This document shows positions 53,238 through 62,385 of a stretch of 64,000 nt of DNA, piece by piece. Under the pieces are notes generated by a model that searched no databases, was not told where the DNA came from, and saw only the letters and a program-made list of their open reading frames with translations. Source of the DNA: Solimonas sp. SE-A11 (GTDB taxonomy: Bacteria; Pseudomonadota; Gammaproteobacteria; Nevskiales; Nevskiaceae); contig NZ_JAUASX010000001.1 in assembly GCF_030345715.1 (NCBI RefSeq), forward strand, positions 558,001-622,000, given 5' to 3'. A program made the position numbers and the translations under genes. Numbering within the stretch: position 1 is the stretch's first letter; every line of letters begins with the position of its first letter.

Positions 53238-53434
53238 TATTGAAGCGGCGATATGCCGTTTCCACAAGTTGCGGGGGCCGGAAGCCGGTTTCAAGGGTGG
53301 ATTGGAGCGCGATATCGCCGCTTCAATAACAGACCATGCTCTGTGATTTTTGATCCGGCAACTCCGCAGCGTGATCGAGTTGCGGCACTGAGGGATGGCG
53401 AGCAGGGGTATCCAGGGAAGGGTTGCCGGATCAA
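53238..53434. repeat. Two adjacent, related palindromic elements in the uvrA/MFS spacer
   Basis: Element 1 is bounded by a perfect 17-base inverted repeat (TATTGAAGCGGCGATAT at 53238-53254 and its complement at 53312-53328). Element 2 is bounded by a perfect 13-base repeat (TTGATCCGGCAAC at 53350-53362 and its complement at 53422-53434). Both run about 85 bases from TTGA to TCAA and both carry AGTTGCGG about 28 bases in. No reading frame in them is credible. They resemble REPIN/MITE-like elements. Confidence 0.7.
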
Positions 53435-53534
53435 TAATATGTGCCCGATCCGCTGCATTTCAAAGGCGAAGCGCGCTTCGGCAAGACAATTGCGAATCAC
53501 GGCTCAACGTTCCCGCACTTCCGCCCCTAAGCTC

Positions 53535-54722
53535 ATGAATTCCCTTGAATGGCGTGCCGTTATCGGCCTCGGCGCGGTCTACGCGCTGCGGATGATCGGC
53601 ATGTTCATGGTCATGCCGGTGTTCGCCCTGTACGCCAAGGACCTGCCCGGCAACGTCACCGCCTGGCAGATTGGTCTGGCCATGGGTGCCTATGGCCTGA
53701 TGCAGGCCTGCCTGCAGGTCCCGGTCGGCATGGCCTCCGACCGCTGGGGTCGCAAGCCGCTGATCGTGCTGGGAATGCTGGTCTTTGCCGCCGGCAGTTT
53801 CATCGCCGGCCACAGCCAGGACATCCACTGGATCACCGCCGGCCGCATCATCCAGGGCGCGGGCGCCGTGTCCTCCGCCGTCGCCGCCCTGCTGGCCGAC
53901 GTCACCCGCGAGCAGGTCCGCACGGTAGCCATGGCCATCGTCGGCGTCGGCATGGGCGTGTCCTTCATCCTGGCCATGGTGCTCGGCCCGGTGGTCTCCG
54001 GCTGGATCGGCGTGGACGGCATCTTCACCCTCACCGGCATGCTGGCCCTGCTGTCCGTGCCCCTGGTGCTCTGGTACGTGCCGGCCGAGCCGCCGCGCCA
54101 CGTGCCGACCATCCTGAGCCTGCGCCCCGTGCTGCTCGACGGCCAGCTGCTGCGCATGGACGGCGGCATCCTGCTGCTGCATGCCTGCATGACCGCCGTC
54201 TTCGTCGCCGCCCCCTTCGCGCTGGAGCAGACCCTGGGCCTGCCGGGCGAGCAGCACTGGAAGGTCTACCTGCCGATGCTGCTGCTGTCGATCCTGCCGG
54301 TGTTCCCGCTGGTGCGCTGGGCCGAGGCCCGTGGCCAGGCGCGGCCGGTACTGCTGGGCTCCATCGGCCTGCTGTCCGTATCGCTGGCCCTGGCCGGCCT
54401 GCTGCACGGCAGCAGCCTGGGCCTGGTCGGCGCGCTGCTGCTTTATTTCATTGCCTTCAACTACCTGGAGGGCTCGCTGCCCTCCATGATCTCGCGCATG
54501 GCGCCGCCCGAGCAGAAGGGCGCGGCGCTGGGCGTCTATTCCACCGCCCAGGTGCTGGGCGGCGGCCTCGGCGGGCCGCTGGCCGGCCTCGTCCTGGGCC
54601 TTTGGGGCGTCAGCGGCGTGCTTTGCCTTGCCGCGGCCCTGCCTTTACTCTGGCTCACCTTCGCGGTGAAGCTGGCGCCACCCCCGTTGGCGGCATCCCG
54701 TTCACTGAATTCAAGCACCTAA
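53535..54722 (+). CDS. MFS transporter (YajR/drug-efflux-like)
   Basis: A 395-residue transporter with twelve predicted helices. [17 protein letters not shown] is the MFS loop 2-3 motif (G-x3-D-R-x-G-R-K/R) and [20 protein letters not shown] the conserved helix-4 text. It is commonly found between uvrA and ssb in gammaproteobacteria; substrate unknown, but drug efflux is usual for the family. The start MNSLEWR has AAGCTC just before it and no strong Shine-Dalgarno sequence. It lies 13 bases before ssb. Confidence 0.92.
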   Translation: MNSLEWRAVIGLGAVYALRMIGMFMVMPVFALYAKDLPGNVTAWQIGLAMGAYGLMQACLQVPVGMASDRWGRKPLIVLGMLVFAAGSFIAGHSQDIHWITAGRIIQGAGAVSSAVAALLADVTREQVRTVAMAIVGVGMGVSFILAMVLGPVVSGWIGVDGIFTLTGMLALLSVPLVLWYVPAEPPRHVPTILSLRPVLLDGQLLRMDGGILLLHACMTAVFVAAPFALEQTLGLPGEQHWKVYLPMLLLSILPVFPLVRWAEARGQARPVLLGSIGLLSVSLALAGLLHGSSLGLVGALLLYFIAFNYLEGSLPSMISRMAPPEQKGAALGVYSTAQVLGGGLGGPLAGLVLGLWGVSGVLCLAAALPLLWLTFAVKLAPPPLAASRSLNSST

Positions 54723-54735
54723 GGAGAGCGCGCTC

Positions 54736-55242
54736 ATGGCACGCGGCGTCAACAAAGTCATCCTCATCGGCAACCTGGGCAAGGACCCGGAAACGCGCTA
54801 CTTCCCCAGTGGCGACGCCATCACCAACGCCACCCTGGCCACCACCGAGAGCTGGAAGGACAAGCAGACCGGCGAGATGAAGGACGCCACCGAGTGGCAC
54901 AACCTGGTGTTCCCCGGCAAGCTCGCCGAGATCGCCGGCAAGTACCTGAAGAAGGGCTCCAAGGTCTACGTCGAAGGCTCCCTGCGCACGCGCAAGTGGC
55001 AGGACAAGGAGGGCAAGGACCGCTACACCACCGAGATCCGCGTGCAGGACATGCAGATGCTCGACGGCAAGCCCGGCGGCGGCACCGGCAACTTCGGTGG
55101 CGATGACCAGCGCAGCGGCGGCTACGAGCGTGGCGGCAGTAGTGGCGGCTATGAGCGCTCCTCCGGCGGCGGCCGTTCCGCCCCGGCACCGGCCAGCGCG
55201 CCGGCCGACAGCAACTTCGAGGACGACGACATTCCGTTCTGA
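54736..55242 (+). CDS. ssb: Single-stranded DNA-binding protein
   Basis: A 168-residue SSB. The OB-fold starts [22 protein letters not shown] and includes [30 protein letters not shown] Gly/Ser/Arg-rich linker (about 112-155) precedes the acidic tip DDDIPF that recruits repair and replication partners. AAGGAG lies nine bases before the ATG. Confidence 0.98.
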   Translation: MARGVNKVILIGNLGKDPETRYFPSGDAITNATLATTESWKDKQTGEMKDATEWHNLVFPGKLAEIAGKYLKKGSKVYVEGSLRTRKWQDKEGKDRYTTEIRVQDMQMLDGKPGGGTGNFGGDDQRSGGYERGGSSGGYERSSGGGRSAPAPASAPADSNFEDDDIPF

Positions 55243-55272
55243 GAAGTCGTCTGTCCCAGGCGATCGGCAGGG

Positions 55273-55304
55273 AAAGGGTGGTTCGCTAGGAACCACCCTT
55301 TTTG
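55273..55304 (+). terminator. Rho-independent terminator after ssb
   Basis: Arms AAAGGGTGGTTC (55273-55284) and GAACCACCCTTT (55290-55301), loop GCTAG, followed by TTTG. Confidence 0.9.
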
Positions 55305-55368
55305 TTTGCCGATTCCCGAAGCCGGATTGATGCGGTGCAGTGCCGATGGAGTGGCAATCAATCAAAAG

Positions 55369-55436
55369 CTAGCGAACGTTAGCTTGTTTATAAGATGCAT
55401 TGGTAATAAAATCAGGCACACCCTAACGAGTGTTAG
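55369..55436 (+). promoter_or_regulatory. TetR-gene promoter flanked by two operator palindromes
   Basis: Operators CTAGCGAACGTTAG (55369-55382) and CTAACGAGTGTTAG (55423-55436) share CTARCGARYGTTAG. Between them is a promoter with TTGTTT (55384-55389), a 17-base spacer and TAAAAT (55407-55412). One operator abuts the -35 and the other covers the start of transcription and translation, the layout expected for self-repression. Confidence 0.75.
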
Positions 55437-55437
55437 T

Positions 55438-56082
55438 ATGTTCTCCACTCCTGCTTCCCACCGCCGATTGGCTGCGGTCGGCACCGACCTGCCGCCAGGT
55501 ACCGCTCCGGACGGTTCCCGCGGGCAGATCCTCAGCGAATCGCTGCGGCTGTTTGCGGAGCAGGGCTATGGCGCCGCGTCGATCCGCGACATCGCCAGCC
55601 GCGTGGGCATCAAGGGTGCCTCGCTGTATTCGCATTACCCCTCCAAGGCCCATGTCCTGGCGGAGTTGGTGCGCATCGGCCACGAGGAGCATTTCCGCCG
55701 CATGCGCGACGCCCTGCTCGCCGCGCAGCCCGACGTGCAGGTGCAGCTCGCAGCGGTCGTGCGGGCGCACGTCTGCGCCCATGCCGAATACCCCATGCTT
55801 GCCGTCGTCTCCAACTCGGAGCTGCATGCGCTGCCGGAGGAATTCGCGACGCCGCTGCTGGCCATTCGCCGCCAGTCCGAAACGCTGATGCTCGACGTCA
55901 TCCAGCGCGGTGTGAACCTCGGTGTGTTCAAGGTCCCCGACATCCAGCTGGCCATGACCGCCATCGGTGCCATGGGTCTTCGCGTGGCCCACTGGTACAC
56001 GCCGGACAGCGGCAAGACTCCCGAGCAGATCGCCGACACCTACGCGCTGTTCGCCGCCAGGCTGCTCGGCGTCACGGCCTAG
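55438..56082 (+). CDS. TetR/AcrR family transcriptional regulator
   Basis: A 214-residue regulator. The N-terminal helix-turn-helix (about 24-70) reads ILSESLRLFAEQGYGAASIRDIASRVGIKGASLYSHYPSKAHVL, the TetR signature. The ligand domain has YPMLAVVSNSELHALP, a pattern of the TetR_C_33-like group tied to fatty-acid or acyl-CoA regulation (KstR2-like). The start ATG at 55438 lies one base after an operator, leaving no usual Shine-Dalgarno sequence (GTTAGT). Its targets besides itself are unknown; the SGNH hydrolase 81 bases downstream is a candidate. Confidence 0.88.
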   Translation: MFSTPASHRRLAAVGTDLPPGTAPDGSRGQILSESLRLFAEQGYGAASIRDIASRVGIKGASLYSHYPSKAHVLAELVRIGHEEHFRRMRDALLAAQPDVQVQLAAVVRAHVCAHAEYPMLAVVSNSELHALPEEFATPLLAIRRQSETLMLDVIQRGVNLGVFKVPDIQLAMTAIGAMGLRVAHWYTPDSGKTPEQIADTYALFAARLLGVTA

Positions 56083-56163
56083 CGTCGGCAAGGCTCGGGT
56101 GTCCGCCGCCGGGTCCAGCGGCGGGCGCTGCTGGAACCACCACTCTTCCGGAGGGCTTATCAC

Positions 56164-56781
56164 ATGAATCCCGTCACCAGGGCCTGGCGTGCCTGGCTCG
56201 ACAGCAAGATGTCCGCCAAGCTCTGGGAGCAGATGCGCAGCACGCTGGATGCCACCGCCCCGCGCGATTGCGGCGGCGTGCTGTTCCTGGGCGACAGCAT
56301 TACCATCCTGGGCCGCTGGGAGCTGCTGTTCCCCGGCCTGCGCGTGCTGAACTTCGGCATCCCGGGCGAGCGCTCGGAGCACCTGCTGGCGCGGCTGGAG
56401 CCGGTCGTCCGCGTGCGTCCGGACAAGCTGTTCCTGATGATCGGCACCAACGACCTCTCGCGCGGCGTGCCCGTGCCGGACATCGCCAGCAACGTCGAGA
56501 AGATCCTCGTCGAACTGCGTCGCGAACTGCCGGAGTGCCGCCTGTTCCTGCAGACCGTGCTGCCCTGCCGGCGCAAGCTCGCGCCGCAGATCCAGGACCT
56601 GAATGCGCGCTACGCCGCCATCGCCGCGAGCCAGGGCTTGTCACTGATCGACCTGTATCCGCTGTTCGACGACGGCAGTGGCCAGATCCGGCGGGAGCTC
56701 AGCAACGATCAACTCCACCTGCTGGGCCCCGGCTATGCGATCTGGGGCCGGGCCATCGTCCCGGCCGTTCTCGGTTCCTGA
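56164..56781 (+). CDS. SGNH/GDSL hydrolase (esterase/lipase)
   Basis: A 205-residue hydrolase of the PAF-acetylhydrolase-like SGNH group. Block I is LFLGDSIT (catalytic Ser), block II FGIPGERS with Gly, block III MIGTNDLS with Asn, and block V NDQLHLLGPGY with the catalytic Asp-x2-His. No signal peptide is seen, so it should act in the cytoplasm on an ester. GGAGGG precedes the ATG by about nine bases. Natural substrate unknown. Confidence 0.88.
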   Translation: MNPVTRAWRAWLDSKMSAKLWEQMRSTLDATAPRDCGGVLFLGDSITILGRWELLFPGLRVLNFGIPGERSEHLLARLEPVVRVRPDKLFLMIGTNDLSRGVPVPDIASNVEKILVELRRELPECRLFLQTVLPCRRKLAPQIQDLNARYAAIAASQGLSLIDLYPLFDDGSGQIRRELSNDQLHLLGPGYAIWGRAIVPAVLGS

Positions 56782-56823
56782 GTCGTTCCACCCCGCAGCA
56801 GAAGGCCGACGAGGAGGCTCCGG

Positions 56824-57114
56824 ATGCACATGCAGGGAAGCTCGCCGGCACCGCTGCGCGCCGCGCCGGGTGAAGCCTTGACCGACCGGGAAATCGAGAT
56901 TCTCGAACTCGCCGGCCGGGGCCTGTCGATGAAGGGCATCGCACGCGTGCTGGGTATCGCGGCCGGCACCGTGAGCTGGCACCTGAAGAACGCCTACCAG
57001 AAGCTCCACGTCGGCTCGCGCGAAGAGGCCGTGCGGCGGGCCCGGGAACTGCAGCTGATCGAAGGACTGCAGCTGTGCCCCCATTGCGCCTGCCGGCTCG
57101 CGCCCAGGCACTAG
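56824..57114 (+). CDS. Short LuxR-type DNA-binding protein with Cys tail
   Basis: A 96-residue protein that consists almost only of a LuxR/GerE helix-turn-helix (about 18-80): LTDREIEILELAGRGLSMKGIARVLGIAAGTVSWHLKNAYQKL in family terms. The tail LCPHCACRLAPRH has a C-x2-C-x-C pattern that may bind metal. It lacks a receiver or sensor domain. GAGGAG lies before the ATG. The target genes are unknown; the adjacent SGNH gene ends 42 bases upstream. Confidence 0.82.
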   Translation: MHMQGSSPAPLRAAPGEALTDREIEILELAGRGLSMKGIARVLGIAAGTVSWHLKNAYQKLHVGSREEAVRRARELQLIEGLQLCPHCACRLAPRH

Positions 57115-57205
57115 ACGGGCAGGGCAGGGGCCGCCGAAACCCCGTGCTACACTTCAGCTCATCCCGCCTCAGCCAGCGAATGCGCGCCAGGGTTCACCTC
57201 TGGCA

Positions 57206-57640
57206 ATGGACGCGCGCATGGCTGAATCCAACTCTCCCTCTCCGGCCTCCCGGTCTGCAGCGGTAACGCTGCGGGAATGCGGCGGGCACTGCGCCGCCGA
57301 CGCGGCCCTGCTGTGCAAGTGGAAGCGGGCGCGCATGCAGGTGCGCCTCTGCACCGATCCCGACGAGCCGCGCCTGGTCGAGCAGGTCTTCGACGTCGGC
57401 CGCGGCGTGCTCGCGCAGGGGCAGATGTCACCCTGGGAAGTGGCCCGGCAGTCGGCGCAGCTGCTGCTCGACACTGCCGCCGATCCCGTGCTGCCCCTGC
57501 ACTGGCGCTCGCTGTGCCTGGATCATCTTCACATCCCCCTGCAGGAACTGGCGCGTTGCGCCGACGATGCCGCGCGCCTGCAGCAGCTCGCGGAGCTGCG
57601 CTGGCGGCTTGCCACCTGCGCCCCCTCGGTCCAGGATTGA
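57206..57640 (+). CDS. Unknown 144-residue protein
   Basis: I do not recognise this protein. It has an N-terminal Cys segment (LRECGGHCAADAALLCKWKRARMQVRLC) and a helical, Leu/Ala/Gln-rich remainder (WEVARQSAQLLLDTAADP, LARCADDAARLQQLAELRWRL). No signal peptide or membrane helix is seen. The start may be ATG 57206 or 57218; neither has a good ribosome-binding site. TACACT near 57149 could be a -10. It lies 93 bases before fumC and ends inside no other gene. Confidence 0.5.
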   Translation: MDARMAESNSPSPASRSAAVTLRECGGHCAADAALLCKWKRARMQVRLCTDPDEPRLVEQVFDVGRGVLAQGQMSPWEVARQSAQLLLDTAADPVLPLHWRSLCLDHLHIPLQELARCADDAARLQQLAELRWRLATCAPSVQD

Positions 57641-57733
57641 ACTCCTTGTTCTGAAGTGGCCCGCAGCTCCCGTTATCTCCACTGCCGGACTCGCCGCAGG
57701 CGGCAGGGCCGGCTTTCCACCGAAGCAGCCGAC

Positions 57734-59119
57734 ATGAGCACCAGAACCGAACGCGACACCTTTGGCCCGATCGAGGTCCCCCGCGACAAGCTGTGGGGCG
57801 CGCAGACGCAGCGCTCGCTGCAGAACTTCGACATCTCCGGCGAGCAGCAGCCGCGCGAGATCATCCGCGCGCTGGCCCAGGTCAAGCGCTCTTCGGCCCG
57901 CGTCAACCACGCGCTGGGCCTGCAGGACGAGAGGAAGACCAGCGCCATCGTCGCCGCCGCGGACGAGGTCATCGCCGGCCAGCATTCCCAGGAATTCCCG
58001 CTGGTGGTCTGGCAGACCGGCTCCGGCACGCAGACCAACATGAACCTCAACGAGGTCATCGCCAATCGCGCCAGCGAGCTGCTGGGCGGCGAGCGTGGCG
58101 AGGCCCGCCTGGTCCACCCGAATGACGACGTCAACCGCAGCCAGTCCAGCAACGACGTCTTCCCCACCGCCATGCACGTCGCGGCCGTGGACGCTCTCAC
58201 CAACAAGCTGCTGCCCGCCATCGCCCGACTCAAGCAGACCCTGGTCGGCAAGGCGCGCGAGTTCGACGACATCGTCAAGATTGGCCGCACGCACCTGCAG
58301 GACGCCACGCCCCTGACCCTGGGCCAGGAAATCTCCGGCTGGGTGGCGCAGCTCAGCCACGGCGAACGCCACGTGCGCGACGCCCTGCCGCACCTCTGCG
58401 AACTGGCGCTGGGTGGCACCGCCGTCGGCACCGGTCTCAACGCACCCAAGGGCTACGCCGAGCAGGTGGCGGCGGAGCTCGCGCAGCTCACGGGCCTGCC
58501 GTTCGTCACTGCGCCCAACAAGTTCGAGGCACTGGCCAGTTGCGACGCGCTGGTGCATGGACACGGCGCGCTGAAGACACTGGCTGCCAGCCTGATGAAG
58601 ATCGCCAACGACGTGCGCTGGCTGGCCAGCGGCCCGCGCAGCGGCATCGGCGAGATCTCCATTCCCGAGAACGAGCCCGGCTCCTCGATCATGCCAGGCA
58701 AGGTCAATCCCACGCAGAGCGAGGCCCTGACCATGCTGTCGGCGCAGGTCATGGGCAATGACGTCGCCATCAACATCGGCGGTGCCTCCGGCAACTTCGA
58801 GCTCAACGTGTTCCGTCCCATGGTCGCGCACAACTTCCTGCAGAGCGTACGCCTGCTGGCCGACGGCATGGTCAGCTTCAACGATCACTGCGCCGCCGGC
58901 ATCGAGCCCAACCGTGCGCGCATCAACGAACTGGTGGAGCGTTCGCTGATGCTGGTGACCGCGCTCAACACGCACATCGGCTACGACAAGGCAGCGCAGA
59001 TCGCCAAGAAGGCGCACAAGGAGGGCAGCAGCCTGCGAGAAGCCGCCCTGGCGCTGGGCCACGTCACCGCCGAGCAGTTCGACCAGTGGGTGGTGCCGGG
59101 CAACATGGTCGGTCGCTGA
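57734..59119 (+). CDS. fumC: Class II fumarate hydratase
   Basis: A 461-residue Fum[26 protein letters not shown] is the normal N-terminus; [27 protein letters not shown] and [11 protein letters not shown] are superfamily signatures with active-site His and Ser. It interconverts fumarate and malate without an iron-sulfur cluster, so it tolerates oxidants. The frame is open upstream, but ATG 57734 matches homologues. A terminator follows. Confidence 0.97.
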   Translation: MSTRTERDTFGPIEVPRDKLWGAQTQRSLQNFDISGEQQPREIIRALAQVKRSSARVNHALGLQDERKTSAIVAAADEVIAGQHSQEFPLVVWQTGSGTQTNMNLNEVIANRASELLGGERGEARLVHPNDDVNRSQSSNDVFPTAMHVAAVDALTNKLLPAIARLKQTLVGKAREFDDIVKIGRTHLQDATPLTLGQEISGWVAQLSHGERHVRDALPHLCELALGGTAVGTGLNAPKGYAEQVAAELAQLTGLPFVTAPNKFEALASCDALVHGHGALKTLAASLMKIANDVRWLASGPRSGIGEISIPENEPGSSIMPGKVNPTQSEALTMLSAQVMGNDVAINIGGASGNFELNVFRPMVAHNFLQSVRLLADGMVSFNDHCAAGIEPNRARINELVERSLMLVTALNTHIGYDKAAQIAKKAHKEGSSLREAALALGHVTAEQFDQWVVPGNMVGR

Positions 59120-59138
59120 ACTGCGACAGGAAGTCTCG

Positions 59139-59178
59139 ATGGCAGGAGCCCCCGGGCTCCTGCCATTTTCCCTTTTTT
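59139..59178 (+). terminator. Rho-independent terminator after fumC
   Basis: Arms ATGGCAGGAGCCC (59139-59151) and GGGCTCCTGCCAT (59154-59166), followed by TTTTCCCTTTTTT. Confidence 0.88.
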
Positions 59179-59356
59179 CAGGCAGCCCGCAGGCACTGCC
59201 GGCTTCATAAAGTGCCGCGGCTGGAACCGCGGGTCACCTGGAGCTGTGGGGCCAGGAGTGGCAGGTCGTCATCGAAGCGGCAGGTCCGCCCGCGATGCAG
59301 GGGCGCCGGTACCGGCGTAGCATTCGCGACCTTTGCGGCCAGCAGGGCTCTACAGC

Positions 59357-59806
59357 ATGACGCTCAGAGGCGCGCGACCGGACGAGTACGAGGCCATCAC
59401 CCAGGTCCGGGAGGCTTCCGTGCGGGCTACGCATGACTTCCTGACGACGGCGGACGTGGCCGCGCTGCGCCCCAGCTTGCTCCATGAATACCTGTCGGCG
59501 GTGACGCTACGTGTCCACGTGGATGAACAGGACCGCATCCGCGGCTTCATCGGCGTGGCCGAGCGCAAGATCGAAATGCTCTTCATCGCCCCGGAAGCGC
59601 GCGGGCAGGGCATCGGCAAACAACGGCTGGACCATGCCGTGACCCGGCTTTCGGCATGGCTGGCGGACGTGAACGAGCAGGACCCCCAGGCCACCGGCTT
59701 CTACCGCGCCATGGGCTTCGAGGTATTCGACCGTTCGCCGCTGGATGGGCAGGGTAAACCCTTCCCGCAGCTGCACATGCGGCGCAAGCACGCCGTGCCG
59801 CAGTAG
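59357..59806 (+). CDS. GNAT acetyltransferase (YjaB-like)
   Basis: A 149-residue GNAT enzyme. MTLRGARPDEYEAITQVREASVRATHDFL is the YjaB-type N-terminus; MLFIAPEARGQGIGKQRLDHA is the acetyl-CoA loop (R-G-Q-G-I-G-K); DVNEQDPQATGFYRAMGFEVFDRS and the terminal LHMRR complete the pattern. The substrate is unknown. The start at 59357 has CTCTACAGC and no strong Shine-Dalgarno sequence. The spacer 59179-59356 between it and the fumC terminator shows nothing else. Confidence 0.88.
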   Translation: MTLRGARPDEYEAITQVREASVRATHDFLTTADVAALRPSLLHEYLSAVTLRVHVDEQDRIRGFIGVAERKIEMLFIAPEARGQGIGKQRLDHAVTRLSAWLADVNEQDPQATGFYRAMGFEVFDRSPLDGQGKPFPQLHMRRKHAVPQ

Positions 59807-59856
59807 ATCAGCAAAGGGGTGCTGCCCTTGGGTGATGCCTTGCCCTCGAGTGACGC

Positions 59857-60264
59857 TCAGTCTGAGCGCCGAGCCTCCGAATGTCGCAGGCTCCGGATCA
59901 TCCCCGAGACCGCGGCGATCATCACCGTCTGCACCACCTGGGACGTGGCGCCGTAGCGGCGCCAGCCCTCGGGCTGGGTCCAGGCGCGTGCCATGACGAT
60001 GCAGCGCTGCACCGTGCCCTGCTCCAGGAAGCGCTCGCCCTGGGCCAGCAACTGGCCGATCGCAGCCACCTCGGCCGCATCCACCTCGCCGCGCCCGGGC
60101 TGCCGCCGTACCAGCCGCAGCAGGCTGCCGCAGATCAGCGCCAGCGCAGCCCGGTCATGGTCATCGTCGGACCAGTGAAGGCTGTCCTCGTCCGTCTCCA
60201 CCGGAGTCAGGGCGTGGACATAGGGCCGGGTGAAGTCACTCAGGTTCTGCTGCTTCATCGTCAT
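59857..60264 (-). CDS. Unknown small protein, related to its neighbour
   Basis: I do not recognise this 135-residue, probably cytoplasmic helical protein. It contains RRQPGRGEVD and, 35 residues later, WTQPEGWRRYG; the upstream neighbour has GQPGRGAG and WTRPGGWQAHG at nearly the same spacing, so the two look like diverged duplicates. AAGGATTCG before the first ATG (60264) is a good Shine-Dalgarno sequence. The two genes are 25 bases apart in one orientation. Confidence 0.62.
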   Translation of the reverse strand: MTMKQQNLSDFTRPYVHALTPVETDEDSLHWSDDDHDRAALALICGSLLRLVRRQPGRGEVDAAEVAAIGQLLAQGERFLEQGTVQRCIVMARAWTQPEGWRRYGATSQVVQTVMIAAVSGMIRSLRHSEARRSD

Positions 60265-60289
60265 CGAATCCTTTCGATCGGGGGCACTC

Positions 60290-60643
60290 TCAGGCCGCGC
60301 GGCGTGCCGGGTGCGCGCCGCGCGACGGCGGCGGCATCAGGTCCGACAGCTCGTCGTCCTCGTCATCGCTCAGGTCCACGATCCGGTCGATGCATTCCAC
60401 CAGTGGATCGCGCAGCACGTCCGGTTTGTGGCCGTGGGCCTGCCAGCCGCCGGGGCGGGTCCAGTCCACCATCAGCGCCTGCAGTTCGCGCAGCTGGCTC
60501 GCCAGCCGTGCATCGCCATCGGCCTCCTGCAGTTCCTCGCAGATGGCGAACACGCGCTCCAGTGCGCCCGCGCCACGGCCGGGCTGACCCATGGCGATCC
60601 GATAGAGCTCGATGTGCAGGGTCGTGGTGGCGATCTTTTCCAT
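60290..60643 (-). CDS. Unknown small protein, related to its neighbour
   Basis: A 117-residue protein of unknown family with mostly helical character. Key text: MGQPGRGAGALERVFAICEEL, LRELQALMVDWTRPGGWQ, then an acidic stretch (DLSDDEDDELSD) and a basic Pro/Arg tail. It shares the QPGRG and W-T-x-P-x-GW motifs with the following gene. AAGGA lies upstream but at a long distance from the ATG. It follows glgA by 42 bases and may be in the same transcript. Confidence 0.6.
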   Translation of the reverse strand: MEKIATTTLHIELYRIAMGQPGRGAGALERVFAICEELQEADGDARLASQLRELQALMVDWTRPGGWQAHGHKPDVLRDPLVECIDRIVDLSDDEDDELSDLMPPPSRGAHPARRAA

Positions 60644-60685
60644 GATCCGTATCGTCCTTCTGATTGGGGATGAAAGGGGGGTTGT

Positions 60686-62239
60686 TCAGCCAATGGCCGC
60701 TTCGAGCGGCCTGGCCGCCTCGGGTGCCCAGGCGCCGCCCAGGCGGCGATAGAGCTGCAGGTATTGTGTTGCCGAGCGGCGCCAGCCGAAGTCGGCGGCC
60801 ATGGCATTGCGTTGCAGGGCAAACCAGTCCTCGCGCTGCCGCTCGTAGACCGCCAGCCCGCGGCGCAGGGCATGCTGCAGAGCATCGCCGGAAATGCCGT
60901 CGAAGATGAAGCCCGTGCGCCAGGGCGTGGCAATGTCGTCGCAATCGATCACGCTGTCGGCCAGCCCGCCGACGCGCCGCACCAGCGGCAGCGTGCCGTA
61001 GCGCATCGCATAGAGCTGGGTCAGGCCGCAGGGCTCGAAGCGAGAGCCGTGCAGCAGCAGGTCGGCGCCCGCGTGCATGCGGTGCGCCAGCGATTCCTCG
61101 TAGCCGATCTGCACGGCCACGCGGCCGGGATAGCGCTCTGACATCGCCGTGAAGCCCTGTTCCAGCTGGCGGTCGCCGCGGCCGATCAGCGCCAGTTGCA
61201 GCCGCGGATGCTCGGCCATTATGGCGGGGATGCTGGTCAGCAGCACGTCGGCCATCTTCTGCGAGGTCAGCCGGCTGGCGGAGATCGCCAGCGGCGCATC
61301 GTTTTCCACCGCGAGGCCGAAGCTGCGCTGCAATTCTCGCTTGCAGGCGGCCTTGCCGCCGCAGTCGGGCCGCGAATAGTGGGCGTTCAGGTGAGGATCG
61401 CCCGCCGGGTTCCAGACATCGGCGTCGATACCGTTCATGATGCCCAGGAAGCGGTCCTGGCGCTGCCGCAGCAGGCCTTCCATGCCGTAGCCGAATTCCG
61501 GTGTCATGAGCTCTCGGGCGTAGCCGGGGCTTACCGTGCTCACCGCGTCCGCGTAGCGGATGCCGGCCTTCAGGCAGGAGAACTGCCCATAGAACTCCGC
61601 GCCCTGCGGCGTGAGGTAGCCGCGGTCGAGTCCCAGCGCTGCTGCCTCGTTCAGCGCGAAGTTGCCCTGGAAGGCGGCGTTGTGGATCGTGAAGAGCGTC
61701 GCCGGCCGCGGCCCGGTCTCCGCATGCAGCAGCAGGGGCAGCAGGCCGGTGTGCCAGTCATGCGCATGGACCACGTCCGGCCGCCAGCCTTCGCTGTTGT
61801 ATCCCAGCGCGAGCATCGCGGCCGCCTGGGCGAAGACGGCGAAGCGGAGGAAATTGTCCGGCCAGTCCTGCCCCGAGGCGTCCTGGTAGGGAGTGCCGGG
61901 ACGGTCGAACAGCGCCGGACAATCGACCAGCCATACCGGCAGCCCCGAATCCGGCATGCGACCGCGCAGGACCCGCAGCGTCTCGCCACCGATCTCGGCC
62001 GCCATGTCCACCTGCAGCTTGCCCGCCGCGTCGAGCGCTTCGGGATAGGCGGGCATGACCATCCGCATGTCTGCGCCGAGCGCGGACAATGCCTTGGGCA
62101 GAGCGCCGCAGACGTCGGCCAGGCCACCGGTCTTGGCCAGCGGATAGATTTCCGACGCGGCAACGAGAACCCTGCGGCCGGCGCCATCCTGGCGCGGCGC
62201 GAAGGCTTGCGACGAGCAATCCTTGCCCGACTCGTACAT
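60686..62239 (-). CDS. glgA: Glycogen synthase (ADP-glucose)
   Basis: A 517-residue GT5 glucosyltransferase. KTGGLADVCGALPKAL is the ADP-glucose-binding motif; HAHDWHTGLLPLLL, TIHNAAFQGNF, SRFEPCGLTQLYAMRYG-type C-terminal motif and the RLTSQKMADVL segment (homologous to RLT-x-QKG) confirm the family. It elongates alpha-1,4-glucan. No glgB, glgC or glgP is adjacent. AGGGAG lies five bases before the ATG at 62239. The N-terminal 20 residues (YESGKDCSSQAFAPRQ) extend beyond E. coli GlgA. Confidence 0.94.
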   Translation of the reverse strand: MYESGKDCSSQAFAPRQDGAGRRVLVAASEIYPLAKTGGLADVCGALPKALSALGADMRMVMPAYPEALDAAGKLQVDMAAEIGGETLRVLRGRMPDSGLPVWLVDCPALFDRPGTPYQDASGQDWPDNFLRFAVFAQAAAMLALGYNSEGWRPDVVHAHDWHTGLLPLLLHAETGPRPATLFTIHNAAFQGNFALNEAAALGLDRGYLTPQGAEFYGQFSCLKAGIRYADAVSTVSPGYARELMTPEFGYGMEGLLRQRQDRFLGIMNGIDADVWNPAGDPHLNAHYSRPDCGGKAACKRELQRSFGLAVENDAPLAISASRLTSQKMADVLLTSIPAIMAEHPRLQLALIGRGDRQLEQGFTAMSERYPGRVAVQIGYEESLAHRMHAGADLLLHGSRFEPCGLTQLYAMRYGTLPLVRRVGGLADSVIDCDDIATPWRTGFIFDGISGDALQHALRRGLAVYERQREDWFALQRNAMAADFGWRRSATQYLQLYRRLGGAWAPEAARPLEAAIG

Positions 62240-62385
62240 GTGAACTCCCTGTCCCGGCCATCCTTGGCCAGCGTGTAAGCTGCATTCCTGATCCGGGCGG
62301 CCCGCCACGATCTGCATGCATGGCAATGGCTTCCATGCTCTGCGCGGGGCAACCCTCAGCAGGTGGTTAGCAACGACCGTGCCGC

